DNA of 64,000 nucleotides, taken from contig NZ_CP034999.1 of the NCBI RefSeq assembly GCF_002531755.2, forward strand, positions 186,001-250,000, read 5' to 3'. The notes beneath the pieces are model-generated. The model saw nothing but the letters and a program-made list of their open reading frames with translations, was not told the origin of the DNA and did no database searches. Below, one piece after another: positions 1 to 7,908 of the stretch (position 1 is its first letter; each line of letters begins with the position of its first letter). The position numbers and the translations under genes are program-made. The stretch comes from Rhizobium acidisoli. GTDB taxonomy: Bacteria; Pseudomonadota; Alphaproteobacteria; Rhizobiales; Rhizobiaceae.

Positions 1-64
1 GCATCGCCGGCGCCAAAAGAGCGGCCGATAAAAAGAATAGACGCATCGTTCCTGTGCGGATCAT
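1..64 (-). CDS. virB5: VirB5-like T4SS protein, N-terminal fragment (runs off the window)
   Basis: Only the first 21 codons are in the window. The ATG at 64-62 overlaps the virB4 stop in an ATGA arrangement, and an in-frame second ATG lies at 46-44. The visible peptide starts with a few polar residues and then a hydrophobic stretch (RLFFLSAALLAPA), which fits a secretion signal. VirB5 is the minor pilus component that normally follows VirB4. The assignment rests on gene order and the signal-like start, so it is an inference. Confidence 0.6.
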   Translation of the reverse strand, partial: MIRTGTMRLFFLSAALLAPAM

Positions 65-2448
65 GCTGTCTTCCTCCTCTGGTGAAACGCGGCAAGCCAG
101 TCCTCCCGTCCCTCGCCGATCTCCGCGCGGATGGCATCGGCAAGCTCGACATTGGCCGTCCGGCCGGAGAGGATGGCGAGTTCGTCGTCGAAGCCGTTGA
201 GGTTCAGCTCGGCGACGACGCTATTGTGCCCCTGCTTTACGATAAACCGGCGGCTCTCGACGGAGAGCTCGCGCGAGACGAGCTCGAATTCGCGCTCAGT
301 CAGCTTGAAGCCGTCGACATAGTCGGCGCGGTCGCCGCGCGGGTTCGGAAGAAAGATCTGGGTCGGGCACTGCTCGATGATAGTGTGGGCGATCGGCGAT
401 ACGATGGCGTCGCGCGGGCTCTGGGTCGCAAACAGCATGAGACCGTTCTGCTTGCGGATCGTCTTGAGCTTGTTCTGGGCGAGATCACGAAAGCCTTCGT
501 CCTGCAGCGCCTTCCAGAACTCGTCGATGACAATGATGATGCGACGCCCGTCGATCAGCTGCTCGATGCGATAGAACAGGTAGGCCATCAACGGCGTGCG
601 GATCTCCTCATTGTCGAGGAAATCGGTCATGTCGTAGCCGATGAACCTGGCGCCGATGCCGATGTCGTCAGCCTCGTTGTCGAAGACCCAGCCGAGCGGG
701 CCGCCCTTTTCCCATCGTCGGAGACGTGCGGCAATGCCCTCGGGATCGGTGTTGTTGAGGAACGTGCGCAGGGCGCCGATGGAGCGACGCTCCACCGGCA
801 GGTCCGCCACCCCGTCGACCGCCAAGGCGATGTCGCGCAACTCGGTAATCGATAATTCTCCAGATGCGGGTCGCACCAGCTTGGCGATCCAGCCGGTGAG
901 GAATACTTTGTTTTCCGCAGTGAATTCCAGTGCTTTCAACGGCGCGCAGCCGGTGGCGGCACCGTTACTGAGCGGCAGATAGGTGCCACCGGCCGCGCGT
1001 ACGAAGAGATCGGCGCCGCGGTCCTTGTCGAAGAAGACCATATGCGGATCATGCTTTTCGAGCTGCGACAGCATGAAGTTCAAGAGCACCGTCTTGCCCG
1101 CACCCGACGGGCCGCAGACGAAAGTGTTGCCGAGGTCGCCGTGGTGGAAATTGAAATAGAAGGGTGAACCGGATGCGGTCTTGAGCATGGCGACGGCCGG
1201 TCCCCACTCGTTGCCGTCCTTCTGACCTGTCGGATAGGAGTGATAGGGAGCAAGGGCTGCGAAGTTGCGCGACGTGATCGCTCCCGAGCGCGCGCGATAG
1301 CGGAAATTGCCCGGCAGTTGTGCCCACCAGGCAGCCTCGAGCCCAAGATCCTCGCGGGCGACGACCGCGCCGCCGCTGGTGAGATAGGCGCGCGCCTTCG
1401 CCATGTGATCGGTCAGTTCCTTGACCGAGGGAGCGAAGACGGCAAGCGTAAGATGATGTTCCCCAAGAACGAAGCGATTGGATTCAAGGTCGTCCATCGC
1501 CTCACCGAGTTCTTCGATCTGCGAGGCTGCCTTGTCGCCGGCACTGACCATCTGGTTCTGCTTGCGACCCATGATCGTGCGGGCATCGGCCTTTGAGGTG
1601 AAGGCGAAGGACTGCGTCAGGATGAGCTCGAAAGGTGCGGTCAGGATAGCGTCGAGCATGCCGCTGCGCGTCGTCGCCGGATATTCCTTGAAGCCGAACA
1701 TGCCGGCATAGCGGCTGTCGGCCTCGTGACGGATCTCGACGGTCTCGCGCCCGAATATCACCCGATCGGAATAGATCGCCGAGGAAATTCGTCCCTCCGT
1801 CAACGGAATCGGTTCCCGCCGCCCGCCGACGATCTGGTGGAGCACTTCGCTCGGGCCGGAGAACAGGATGCCGTCCTGTTCGTCCAGAGTGAGCAGCCTC
1901 GGCTCGAACCGCTGCAGGCCGGCGACGACATCCGCCACCCGGTCGCGCAGATGCTTCAAGGCGTGCTCGTCAAGCTCGATACCGGAGCGGCGCGCCTTGC
2001 CGAGCCGGGAGAGAAGCCTGGCGGCCTGTTCGGCGGGATCCCGGCCGGGATGCCAGACGAGGGTGAGATAGAGATCGTTGCGAAACAGATCTTCGCCAAC
2101 CATCCGCTCGCGGTATTTGGCATTCAGACCGTCGGAGAAGGGATTGGCGAAGCGTCCGTCGGGATAGGCATTGTCGCGGCGGCGCACGACATGCGTCCAG
2201 AGCGCCAGCCGCTCGTCGGCGATATTGCGATAGAGCGTGTTCAGGCTGCGATGCAGGCCATTGAGGTCCCTGATGTCCGATGTTTCGAAGGAAACTCCGT
2301 CGAGGGCGATCATCGCCATCAAAGCTCGGGTTTCGAGCGCAATGGTCGTCTCGTCGACATGCCTGATATAGGGAATGAAGGTCTCCGGCCCGAGCTCGCG
2401 CGACCGGAGCGTCGCAATGTTAAACAAAGCTGAGATCCCTTTCGTCAT
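61..2448 (-). CDS. virB4: VirB4-family type IV secretion ATPase
   Basis: This 795-aa protein is a full-length VirB4/CagE-family ATPase, which powers pilus assembly and substrate transfer at the inner membrane. A Walker A motif (GPSGAGKT) lies near residue 447 and a Walker B motif (IIIVIDEF) near residue 640. The N-terminal half carries the CagE/TrbE/VirB domain. It follows virB3 with a 29-bp overlap, and its stop overlaps the virB5 start, so the genes are probably translationally coupled. The order virB1-2-3-4-5 on the minus strand supports a conjugative or effector T4SS. The window does not show the relaxase or coupling protein, so the role (plasmid transfer or other) cannot be settled here. 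Confidence 0.95.
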   Translation of the reverse strand: MTKGISALFNIATLRSRELGPETFIPYIRHVDETTIALETRALMAMIALDGVSFETSDIRDLNGLHRSLNTLYRNIADERLALWTHVVRRRDNAYPDGRFANPFSDGLNAKYRERMVGEDLFRNDLYLTLVWHPGRDPAEQAARLLSRLGKARRSGIELDEHALKHLRDRVADVVAGLQRFEPRLLTLDEQDGILFSGPSEVLHQIVGGRREPIPLTEGRISSAIYSDRVIFGRETVEIRHEADSRYAGMFGFKEYPATTRSGMLDAILTAPFELILTQSFAFTSKADARTIMGRKQNQMVSAGDKAASQIEELGEAMDDLESNRFVLGEHHLTLAVFAPSVKELTDHMAKARAYLTSGGAVVAREDLGLEAAWWAQLPGNFRYRARSGAITSRNFAALAPYHSYPTGQKDGNEWGPAVAMLKTASGSPFYFNFHHGDLGNTFVCGPSGAGKTVLLNFMLSQLEKHDPHMVFFDKDRGADLFVRAAGGTYLPLSNGAATGCAPLKALEFTAENKVFLTGWIAKLVRPASGELSITELRDIALAVDGVADLPVERRSIGALRTFLNNTDPEGIAARLRRWEKGGPLGWVFDNEADDIGIGARFIGYDMTDFLDNEEIRTPLMAYLFYRIEQLIDGRRIIIVIDEFWKALQDEGFRDLAQNKLKTIRKQNGLMLFATQSPRDAIVSPIAHTIIEQCPTQIFLPNPRGDRADYVDGFKLTEREFELVSRELSVESRRFIVKQGHNSVVAELNLNGFDDELAILSGRTANVELADAIRAEIGEGREDWLAAFHQRRKTA

Positions 2449-2758
2449 AACGCCGGGTGAGCGTCAGAGGCGAGAGTGTGGCGCCGCCCCAATAGGCGGC
2501 ATTGCGGGAGCGGCCACGGGTTTCGATCCAAGCGATCAGGATCCGAAACATATTGTGGTCGTGCTTGACGAGCGCGCGAAACAGGACATGGAAGACGATC
2601 CCGGTGAGCGCGTAGGCGATCGATCCCGCTGTGATGTAGAAGACGGTCGTCAGCATGATATTGACGCCCATCGCCTCCATCGTCACGCCGGCGATCATCG
2701 CCGGGCGGGTGCAGGCCAGAAACAGCGTGTCGTCTTCGAGGCTCGGAATGTTCGCCAT
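2420..2758 (-). CDS. virB3: VirB3-like T4SS inner-membrane protein
   Basis: This 112-aa protein has the VirB3 pattern: a short N-terminus (MANIPSLEDDTLFLACTRPA), one long hydrophobic region around residues 30-62, and a charged tail. VirB3 is a small inner-membrane partner of VirB4. A longer open frame extends upstream to 3085 but runs across virB2, so the ATG at 2758 is preferred. Only 5 bp separate it from the virB2 stop. Its end overlaps the virB4 start by 29 bp. Confidence 0.88.
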   Translation of the reverse strand: MANIPSLEDDTLFLACTRPAMIAGVTMEAMGVNIMLTTVFYITAGSIAYALTGIVFHVLFRALVKHDHNMFRILIAWIETRGRSRNAAYWGGATLSPLTLTRRYDERDLSFV

Positions 2759-2763
2759 CGCGC

Positions 2764-3063
2764 TCAATTCCCGACGATGGTGTTGACCAGTTCGGTGGCG
2801 CCAAAAATGCCGCCGATCCCGATAATCCAGAAGCCGGCCCGCCTCAAATCCATGTAGCCAAACATCCAAGCGATGCAGATGATGATGACGGCGATCACTG
2901 CCAGCAGACGGGCGATATTGCCGGTCAGCATGTCGACGATGTTCTGCAAGACGGTTTCGATACCGGCGGCCTGGGCGAAGGCCGGCTCGACCATGCAGAC
3001 GACAATGGCGGCCGCCATCAGCGTGGATGCGGCAAGGGGGCGAAGTCTGGCTTTGGAGATCAT
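2764..3063 (-). CDS. virB2: VirB2-like major pilin
   Basis: This 99-aa protein begins with a long signal sequence ending near AFAQA (residues 28-32). Two hydrophobic helices follow, separated by a short polar loop (YMDLRRAG), as in VirB2/TrbC pilins. VirB2 is processed by signal peptidase and polymerised into the T-pilus. The start codon overlaps the end of virB1 by 4 bp, and virB3 follows, so the four genes form one operon. Length and topology are normal for the family. Confidence 0.9.
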   Translation of the reverse strand: MISKARLRPLAASTLMAAAIVVCMVEPAFAQAAGIETVLQNIVDMLTGNIARLLAVIAVIIICIAWMFGYMDLRRAGFWIIGIGGIFGATELVNTIVGN

Positions 3064-3740
3064 TCACTCTGCTCCGATCGATCATTCTGGAAAACGAGAA
3101 CCGAAGATTGCCGCCCTGAGCTGAACACTTCCCAGGATGGGGCCTCGACGGTTTGGGAGGGTTGTAAAGGCGGTTCGGGAAGTGCCGGTATCACCTCATC
3201 CTGTGGCTGCCCGCCAGACCCGGCCTGGTCACCGCGTTCGCCAATGGTGAGCGAGGCAAGCGTCGGCGATAGCCGCGTTGCTTCCTGACGCACCTGCCTG
3301 TCATATTTGACTATGGCGCCGATGGATGGATCATCGCGGCCATAATAGGACTGGAGCATCACCCTTTCGGCCTGAGCCGGATCCCCCGCGCGCAATGCGG
3401 CGCGGTAGTATCCGTCGAGAAGCGTGGCCGTCGCCTTGAGGTTCAGGCAGGGATCAAAGGCGTCGGCGACGGATAGCTTCAATTTTTGAAGCGCCTCTAT
3501 CGCAATACCGCCGAGCCCGATCTGAATATCCTGGTGATCGGCAATCAGAGACGTGGCAACCTCGATCGCTTCGGCCTTCGATGCGGGTTGAGCGGCGAGT
3601 GGCGGGGCGCTGTTGATGCGGATGGCGAAGGGCTGAAACCGGCTCTCAAGGCTGACAATGCCGGCCAGCGTCTCCACCTGAACCATCGGCGCACAGGTTT
3701 GCGCGATTTCGACGAATGCAGCACCCATCGTCAGTACCAA
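3060..3740 (-). CDS. virB1: VirB1-like lytic transglycosylase
   Basis: This 226-aa protein carries the SLT-type motif SLESRFQPFAIRIN near residues 30-43, with the catalytic glutamate inside SLES. A second conserved stretch, GLGGIAIEALQKL, lies near residue 76. VirB1 enzymes open the peptidoglycan locally so that the T4SS channel can assemble. The C-terminal part is rich in proline and glutamine and probably disordered. No strong signal peptide is evident, as in several VirB1 homologues. Its start overlaps the upstream TrbM-like gene by 10 bp and its end overlaps virB2. Confidence 0.88.
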   Translation of the reverse strand: MVLTMGAAFVEIAQTCAPMVQVETLAGIVSLESRFQPFAIRINSAPPLAAQPASKAEAIEVATSLIADHQDIQIGLGGIAIEALQKLKLSVADAFDPCLNLKATATLLDGYYRAALRAGDPAQAERVMLQSYYGRDDPSIGAIVKYDRQVRQEATRLSPTLASLTIGERGDQAGSGGQPQDEVIPALPEPPLQPSQTVEAPSWEVFSSGRQSSVLVFQNDRSEQSE

Positions 3741-4267
3741 ACGCGCTGTTTACCGGCGCCGTCGATGGTGACATCGACATAGTGCGGCTGCGATCGCACA
3801 TTCGGACGACTTATCGGATAGCCCTTGCACTGGCGGTGCCCGTCCACGCGCTGCCAATGTGGCGACAGGACCGAATTGTCGCGGGACGTATAGTCGTTCC
3901 CATCCCAGCAGAGGCTGTTGCTCACCGGCTGCGGCGATGTCGACACACAGGTTGCTTGCCGACCGCCGCGACCGCTATCAGTCGTGAGCTTGTACCCCGC
4001 ATCGCAATAGTAGGGTTCATAGCCCGGCCGCGAACTCTGAAAACCGACGCCGCTACAGGTCGGGAATGAGTGCCCCTCGGCAAGCTCCCGCCACAGCTTC
4101 TGGATCGGCGGCCGGCATTCGGCATATTGCGTCGGCCCGCCGGGATTGGAAAGGCATAGGATAACCTGGCATCCCCAATCCTCGGCCCGCGCTTTACTGC
4201 CGAAAATAAGATAGGGTGGCGCAACGAAGCAGACCGTAAGCAGTGAATTCAGGAGAAGGCTTTTCAT
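3731..4267 (-). CDS. Secreted Cys-rich TrbM/KikA-like conjugal transfer protein (tentative)
   Basis: This 178-aa protein starts at an ATG at 4267. A longer frame to 4333 exists, but the signal peptide (hydrophobic residues 3-20, then SKARAED) begins at this ATG. After the signal, the stretch WGCQVILCLSNPGGP followed by a proline-containing ECRPPIQKLW segment resembles the TrbM/KikA family of conjugation proteins. At least eight cysteines suggest a disulfide-bonded periplasmic protein. It is the first gene of the virB operon and overlaps virB1 by 10 bp. The family assignment comes from motif recognition only, but a transfer-related role is well supported by position. Confidence 0.7.
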   Translation of the reverse strand: MKSLLLNSLLTVCFVAPPYLIFGSKARAEDWGCQVILCLSNPGGPTQYAECRPPIQKLWRELAEGHSFPTCSGVGFQSSRPGYEPYYCDAGYKLTTDSGRGGRQATCVSTSPQPVSNSLCWDGNDYTSRDNSVLSPHWQRVDGHRQCKGYPISRPNVRSQPHYVDVTIDGAGKQRVWY

Positions 4268-4365
4268 GAACAGGATCCTTCGAGACGATGGCGCCCTATC
4301 GCGTTTCGGGAGACCCAATCCGCCTGCCCGCATTCATACTGTCGTATATAACATAGTTAAATGAC

Positions 4366-4737
4366 ATGACAAGCGCGATTAAAACGCAATGGCACAACCT
4401 TGCCTTCTCGGGACTTATTCTCCATGAGATCCTCGACCATCCGCTGGAGGACGAGACCCCGCAGGCGAGGCTGAAGCAGATCGGCATGATGACGATCCTC
4501 TATACGATGACTCAGGCCCATCAGAAGCTAACCCTCTCTAATATAATTGAGATTACCGAGCTAACACGCAGCGGTGTGAAGGAGACGGTCGACCTTTTGG
4601 TAAAGCGCGGAATGCTTTTGGAGACGATGGGGAAGAACTCCATGGGCCGGGGGACGGCGCGGCAATTCGAGATCTCTCAGGACCTCCTGAGCAAGCTGAG
4701 CTCTTTCCGCACCAGCCAGGAGGCGGGGTTAAACTGA
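4366..4737 (+). CDS. Winged-helix (MarR-like) transcriptional regulator next to the T4SS operon
   Basis: This 123-aa protein has a helix-turn-helix-like core (SNIIEITELTRSGVKETVDLLVKRGMLLE, residues about 59-87) followed by a short wing (KNSMGRGTARQFEIS), the MarR/winged-helix arrangement. It is divergent from the virB operon, with about 98 bp between the starts. That region is AT-rich (gtcgtatataacatag), so the protein is likely to control the T4SS promoter, its own promoter, or both. An out-of-frame ATG lies 5 bp upstream of the chosen start. No ligand-binding site can be recognised. Confidence 0.75.
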   Translation: MTSAIKTQWHNLAFSGLILHEILDHPLEDETPQARLKQIGMMTILYTMTQAHQKLTLSNIIEITELTRSGVKETVDLLVKRGMLLETMGKNSMGRGTARQFEISQDLLSKLSSFRTSQEAGLN

Positions 4738-4822
4738 CTAATTTTCGGCTTTAATGGAGTGAGATGCGAATCATCTGGCAGTCCCGATCGTATGGTTGCC
4801 GGCAGCGATCAGGTAATGGGGC

Positions 4823-4842
4823 AACCCGCCCGCAGGCGGGTT
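4823..4842. promoter_or_regulatory. GC-rich hairpin just upstream of the WGR gene
   Basis: A perfect 8-bp stem (AACCCGCC / GGCGGGTT) with a 4-nt loop ends 11 bp before the ATG at 4854. It has no T-tract. It may act as a weak attenuator or affect ribosome access to the WGR gene. This is inference from structure only. Confidence 0.4.
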
Positions 4843-4853
4843 CCACTCAAACA

Positions 4854-5099
4854 ATGAAGCCTTATCAGCTTTATATCGAACGCGCGGGCGCCACGAAGAA
4901 CGTGGCCCGCTATTATGCCATATCAATGGAGCCTACGCTGTTTGGGGAGGCATGCCTCATCCGTCGGTGGGGTCGCATCGGTGCTGGCGGTCAGAGGCTG
5001 GTGCATCATTTCGAGTACGAGGAGGAGGCCGTCGGACTCTTCCTCCAGCTCTTGCGTCAGAAGCGGCTGCGTGGCTATCGCCCGAAATCCACTGCCTGA
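4854..5099 (+). CDS. Stand-alone WGR-domain protein
   Basis: This 81-aa protein is almost entirely a WGR domain. The diagnostic RRWGRIGAGGQ lies at about residues 38-48, and it ends with a KRLRGYRP segment typical of the domain. WGR domains bind nucleic acid or DNA ends, and stand-alone copies are common on rhizobial plasmids. The ATG at 4854 is preferred to an upstream start at 4764 because the domain begins there. Its partner is unknown. Confidence 0.85.
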   Translation: MKPYQLYIERAGATKNVARYYAISMEPTLFGEACLIRRWGRIGAGGQRLVHHFEYEEEAVGLFLQLLRQKRLRGYRPKSTA

Positions 5100-5534
5100 C
5101 CTGATCGAGTGGATGAAGGCTTGCGAAGCAAAGCTTCGAGCCGGACACGCCGGTCGATCCCGGCGGGACCGGCTCACCTGGTAACAGAGAGCCACCCTCA
5201 GAAGGGTGGCTCGGCGCCGATGCGACCGTCTTGCTCGGCCCAGATCACCTCGCGCCCAGCCAGCGCCTGTTCGAGTTCACCCTCGATCTGGCGACGCTCG
5301 GTAGGATCGGCATCTCGCCATGGCATCCCTGGGACTGAGCAGACAGCCCCCTCTCGTGTGCCACTGATAGCTTGTGCGGTCGGTAAAGCGGGTCTGCGGC
5401 GTCGTAAGAAGGCTTTGGGTCAATGGGAAGCTGTGGAAATCCTGGCTTTCCGGATCTTCCTTCGGCATTGCGTCAATGACAGCGTCTCAATCCGATGTCA
5501 GGGATTTCTTATCAACACTGATGCGGAGACGAAA
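5100..5534. other. Gene-poor stretch with a hairpin and a possible 42-codon ORF
   Basis: Between the WGR and HU genes there is no clear full-length gene. A perfect 10-bp stem (GAGCCACCCT / AGGGTGGCTC, 4-nt loop) at 5189-5212 follows the WGR gene but lacks a T-tract. A minus-strand small ORF (5198-5326) is listed separately. The rest shows nothing convincing. Confidence 0.5.
5198..5326 (-). CDS. Possible small protein or gene remnant, 42 aa
   Basis: From the ATG at 5326 this frame encodes a 42-aa peptide beginning MPWRDADPTERRQIEGELEQ and ending AEQDGRIGAEPPF. The charged, helix-forming composition looks protein-like. The same frame stays open upstream of the ATG, so it could be the C-terminal remnant of a longer gene. 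Its stop lies inside the hairpin at 5189-5212. No family was recognised. Confidence 0.3.
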   Translation of the reverse strand: MPWRDADPTERRQIEGELEQALAGREVIWAEQDGRIGAEPPF

Positions 5535-5813
5535 ATGACCACGACCAACGAAATTGCCGACAAGATTGCAGGCGAGCACGGCCTGACCAAGGTGCAGGGC
5601 AAAGCAATCGTCGAGGCGGTGATCGCCTCCATTACCGAGGCTGCGGTTGCCGGCAACGAGACGTCGCTGCCTGGCTTCGGCAAGTTCAAGGTGAAGGCGA
5701 CACCGGAGCGTGAGGCACGCAACCCTGCGACCGGTGCGACCATTAAGGTTGCCGCCGCCAAGAAGCTAGCTTTTACGCCAGCCAAGGCGCTGAAGGATGC
5801 GCTGAACAAGTAA
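5535..5813 (+). CDS. HU-family nucleoid DNA-binding protein
   Basis: This 92-aa protein is a standard-length HU/IHF-family protein. It has the dimerisation helices at the N-terminus, the LPGFGKFKVKATPEREARNP segment at about residues 45-64 that leads into the beta arm, and a C-terminal TPAKALKDALNK helix. HU dimers bend and compact DNA and assist replication and recombination complexes. The open frame extends far upstream, but the HU domain starts at this ATG, and the preceding GAGACGAAA provides a weak ribosome site. A strong terminator follows at 5832. Confidence 0.93.
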   Translation: MTTTNEIADKIAGEHGLTKVQGKAIVEAVIASITEAAVAGNETSLPGFGKFKVKATPEREARNPATGATIKVAAAKKLAFTPAKALKDALNK

Positions 5814-5831
5814 TCTTGTCAGCAATAAAAA

Positions 5832-5858
5832 AATAGCCCGGCGCCGTGCCGGGCTATT
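5832..5858. terminator. Bidirectional Rho-independent terminator
   Basis: A perfect 11-bp stem (AATAGCCCGGC / GCCGGGCTATT) with a 5-nt loop is flanked by an A-run on the left and a T-rich stretch on the right. It can therefore serve both the HU gene (plus strand) and the convergent gene ending at 5876 (minus strand). Confidence 0.9.
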
Positions 5859-5875
5859 TTCGTTTTGGGTTTGCG

Positions 5876-6208
5876 TCAGCGGGCGGATGTCCCGTTGAGA
5901 ACATCCTGGATGATCGAGTCGCTGACCGCCTGATGGGCTTCGCGAGCATGGTCGTCCAGCAGCTTGTGAAGAATGCCGGATGCCAAGGGTATGAAGTCGA
6001 AACCGAGCGCGATTGCTGCGGCACGCAGTTGCGACAGTGTTTCGAACGCCCGGAAATCCGTACCCAGCCAGAGTTCAAGATTGTCGCCACCGGCGTCCGG
6101 AAAAGCCTGGAGGAAGAACGTCTGAAGCGGGCGGTCGTAGCCGATGATGGCATCCGGATCGTAGTCGCGGGATGCGGTCCTGGTGACGGTTATTGTGTAG
6201 CGGCTCAT
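5876..6208 (-). CDS. Conserved hypothetical plasmid protein, 110 aa
   Basis: This 110-aa protein starts MSRYTITVTRTASRDYDPDA and contains a predicted helix-rich C-terminal half (LHKLLDDHAREAHQAVSDSI). There are no membrane segments, signal peptide or known catalytic motif. It lies 56 bp downstream of the DUF736 gene on the same strand and ends at the bidirectional terminator. Genes of this type commonly accompany DUF736 on rhizobial plasmids, which is the basis for calling it real. Function unknown. Confidence 0.7.
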   Translation of the reverse strand: MSRYTITVTRTASRDYDPDAIIGYDRPLQTFFLQAFPDAGGDNLELWLGTDFRAFETLSQLRAAAIALGFDFIPLASGILHKLLDDHAREAHQAVSDSIIQDVLNGTSAR

Positions 6209-6264
6209 GGCGGCCTCCTTTGGAATGGGGACGCCGGCCCCGTCTGCGGGGCCGGCGATGCGGT

Positions 6265-6588
6265 TCAGGCCGGGCTGTTCCAGAGGATGACCTTCTTGCC
6301 GGGCTCGCCACCGGGGGCCGGGGCGACGTTGCCGAAGATCACGCCGATCTCTGGTGCTTCGATTTTCGTGGAGATGTATTCTTCGCCGGTCTGGCGAGAG
6401 ATGCGGTTCCAGCCTGCGCCGATCTCAAAGCCGGTCTTGCGGTGGATGATGCGATAGTCCGGCGCCTCTTCGCTCGCCTTGCTGGCGTTCGGGACGAGGG
6501 CGATCGGGGCGTTGACCCGGATGGTGGCGAAGACGCCTTCGAGCGTGCCGTCGGTCTTTTCGGTGAGGGTTGCGATCGTGGTAGCCAT
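6265..6588 (-). CDS. DUF736 family protein
   Basis: This 107-aa protein shows the DUF736 signature: an N-terminal beta hairpin with GVFATIRVNAPIALVPN, a central PDYRIIHRKTGFEIGAGWNR, and an ISTKIEAPEI segment near the end. The family is widespread on alphaproteobacterial plasmids and has no established function. It is preceded by a 138-bp multi-helix inverted repeat (6613-6750), which may form a structured 5' leader. Confidence 0.9.
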   Translation of the reverse strand: MATTIATLTEKTDGTLEGVFATIRVNAPIALVPNASKASEEAPDYRIIHRKTGFEIGAGWNRISRQTGEEYISTKIEAPEIGVIFGNVAPAPGGEPGKKVILWNSPA

Positions 6589-7176
6589 GGGATTGTCTCC
6601 TTCGTTGCATCGGGACCATTCCCGATGGCGCCCGAAGAAGGGACCGCGCCGCAGGCGTCACCGCAGCTTAAGCGAAGGGAAACCCCTTGCGGGTTGACGC
6701 TGATGGCGGCCGGTCCCTTAGAAAGGCGACATGAAGAACGGGAATGGTCCTTGATTGCGACGTCGGCAGGAGACCTCGCCGTGGCTGCCCTTTGCGGACC
6801 ATTCAAGAGCCGCGCTCGTGACATGCGTCGCTGGAGTTCGGGGTCAACGGACGGTGGCGGTCAACCACTCGCGACGCGATATATCAGCACCGTCTGATCC
6901 CAGCCTCATCATCAACGACGGCTTCGGGGGCGTGACACTCGAATTGTCGGCCTCTCCCGACGCAACTGCAGTTCTGCGGAGCGGAAACCGTGATTTGAGG
7001 GATTGTCGTCCTGGTGTGCAGCGGTGGCTCGGCATCAAGATCGATCGAGAAGAGCCCGCGACGGCCGGCCGACTACGCAATCGTGGCTGCATCGATTCGA
7101 TAGCGCCGGGGATCCGCCACTGCGACGACGCGACGGGGATCAAGAGGGAAGAAGCGGCCTGAAGCCGCGGCAAGTC
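6589..7176. other. Intergenic region dominated by a long inverted repeat
   Basis: No convincing gene is present. Open frames at 6755-7162 (+) and 6844-7173 (-) have shadow-like, Arg/Ser-rich compositions. The left part holds the structured element listed at 6613-6750. The remainder, 6751-7176, shows nothing recognisable. Confidence 0.6.
6613..6750 (-). ncRNA. Multi-helix inverted repeat, candidate structured leader upstream of DUF736
   Basis: Paired segments nest symmetrically. GGACCATTCCCG (6613-6624) pairs with 6739-6750. AAGGGACCG (6638-6646) pairs with 6711-6719. CGCC (6647-6650) pairs with 6705-6708, and GCGTCA (6655-6660) pairs with 6695-6700. CCGCA (6661-6665) pairs with 6688-6692, and AAGGG (6675-6679) pairs with 6684-6688 as an alternative tip. 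It lies 25 bp upstream of the DUF736 start. Whether it acts as RNA or as a DNA palindrome is unknown. Confidence 0.5.
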
Positions 7177-7596
7177 TCAATCGAGCCGGTTGACCCGACC
7201 GGTTCGTCCGCGCGCGTCGGCAAACAGTCTGGCAATCTTCACCATGAAGGATTTGCTGAAGCGGCCGAGGATGTCCTGATCGGGCTCGATGTACCAGGAG
7301 CGTTCGACGATATCGTAATTGTAATCGTCGGCCATAATCCAGCACTGCTTCAGATCACTTAAGCCCGCACGCTTGCGCTCGATTTCGGGGATCTCCAGAG
7401 CGATCCGGTCAGTCTGCGGCGGTTGGGTGGTGATGGCGAGAAGCGCCAGATGGGTATTGCCGTCTTTTGCACTGTGGATCGCGATGACGACGCAGACGGG
7501 GCGCTGCTTGCGACCCTCGGTTTCGCCGCGCTGCTGCTGCCAGGCCCACAGGTACGGATAGGAAATGACTTCACCGGGGCGGAATTCACGGCTCAT
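7177..7596 (-). CDS. PemK/MazF-like growth-inhibitor toxin
   Basis: This 139-aa protein starts at ATG 7596 (an alternative ATG lies 6 bp upstream). It has the N-terminal pattern REFRPGEVISYPYLW and the KQRPVCVVIAI segment expected of the PemK/MazF fold, in which a conserved arginine-proline precedes the core strand. MazF-type toxins are mRNA endonucleases. It overlaps the Phd-like antitoxin gene by about 11 bp, the usual antitoxin-first arrangement. The family match is by motif and context, and the sequence is divergent from classical MazF. Confidence 0.75.
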   Translation of the reverse strand: MSREFRPGEVISYPYLWAWQQQRGETEGRKQRPVCVVIAIHSAKDGNTHLALLAITTQPPQTDRIALEIPEIERKRAGLSDLKQCWIMADDYNYDIVERSWYIEPDQDILGRFSKSFMVKIARLFADARGRTGRVNRLD

Positions 7597-7846
7597 CGTC
7601 ATAGCCTTCGCCGCGCGTCAGCCGATCGAGCGCCTCGTCGAACAGTGCTGCATGCTCGTCGGGCATCTCCGAAATATGATAGGCACGGCGGGGGTCGCCG
7701 CCGGTGCGCATGCGCTCATAGTGCTCGTAGCTCATCAGCACGAAACGCGGCTTCTTGTGCCGGGTGAGCATCACCGGCTCGCGGCTCGCGGCATCGGTGA
7801 TATCGCCGATTTGTTTATTCAAGTCGCCTGTCGTGAACTGCTTCAT
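7586..7846 (-). CDS. Phd/YefM-like antitoxin
   Basis: This 86-aa protein starts MKQFTTGDLNKQIGDITDAA and contains PVMLTRHKKPRFVLMSYEHYERM, the characteristic Phd/YefM core in which a short beta strand and helix form the DNA-binding domain. The acidic C-terminus (DRLTRGEGYDDEP) would contact the toxin. The ATG at 7846 is chosen over an upstream in-frame ATG at 7873 because the family begins at MKQF. Such antitoxins repress their own operon; the 9-bp repeat array upstream (7882-7926) is a candidate operator. Confidence 0.82.
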   Translation of the reverse strand: MKQFTTGDLNKQIGDITDAASREPVMLTRHKKPRFVLMSYEHYERMRTGGDPRRAYHISEMPDEHAALFDEALDRLTRGEGYDDEP

Positions 7847-7848
7847 GG

Positions 7849-7908
7849 CTATAGTCTCCGGTACGGTTTCCATATAATATATTTTTCCATTTTTTCCATC
7901 TTTTCCAT
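7849..7908 (-). CDS. Possible 19-aa leader peptide before the antitoxin
   Basis: A short frame MEKMEKMEKYIIWKPYRRL starts at ATG 7908 and stops 2 bp before the antitoxin ATG. Its first nine codons arise from the 9-bp repeat array, so it may be an accident of the repeats. If translated, it would couple to the antitoxin start. Two further in-frame ATGs lie at 7899 and 7890. Confidence 0.3.
   Translation of the reverse strand: MEKMEKMEKYIIWKPYRRL

Noticed and set aside
6844..7173. A 109-aa minus-strand frame (and the overlapping 6755-7162 plus-strand frame)
   Set aside because: Both are rich in Arg, Ser and Pro without family features or ribosome sites.
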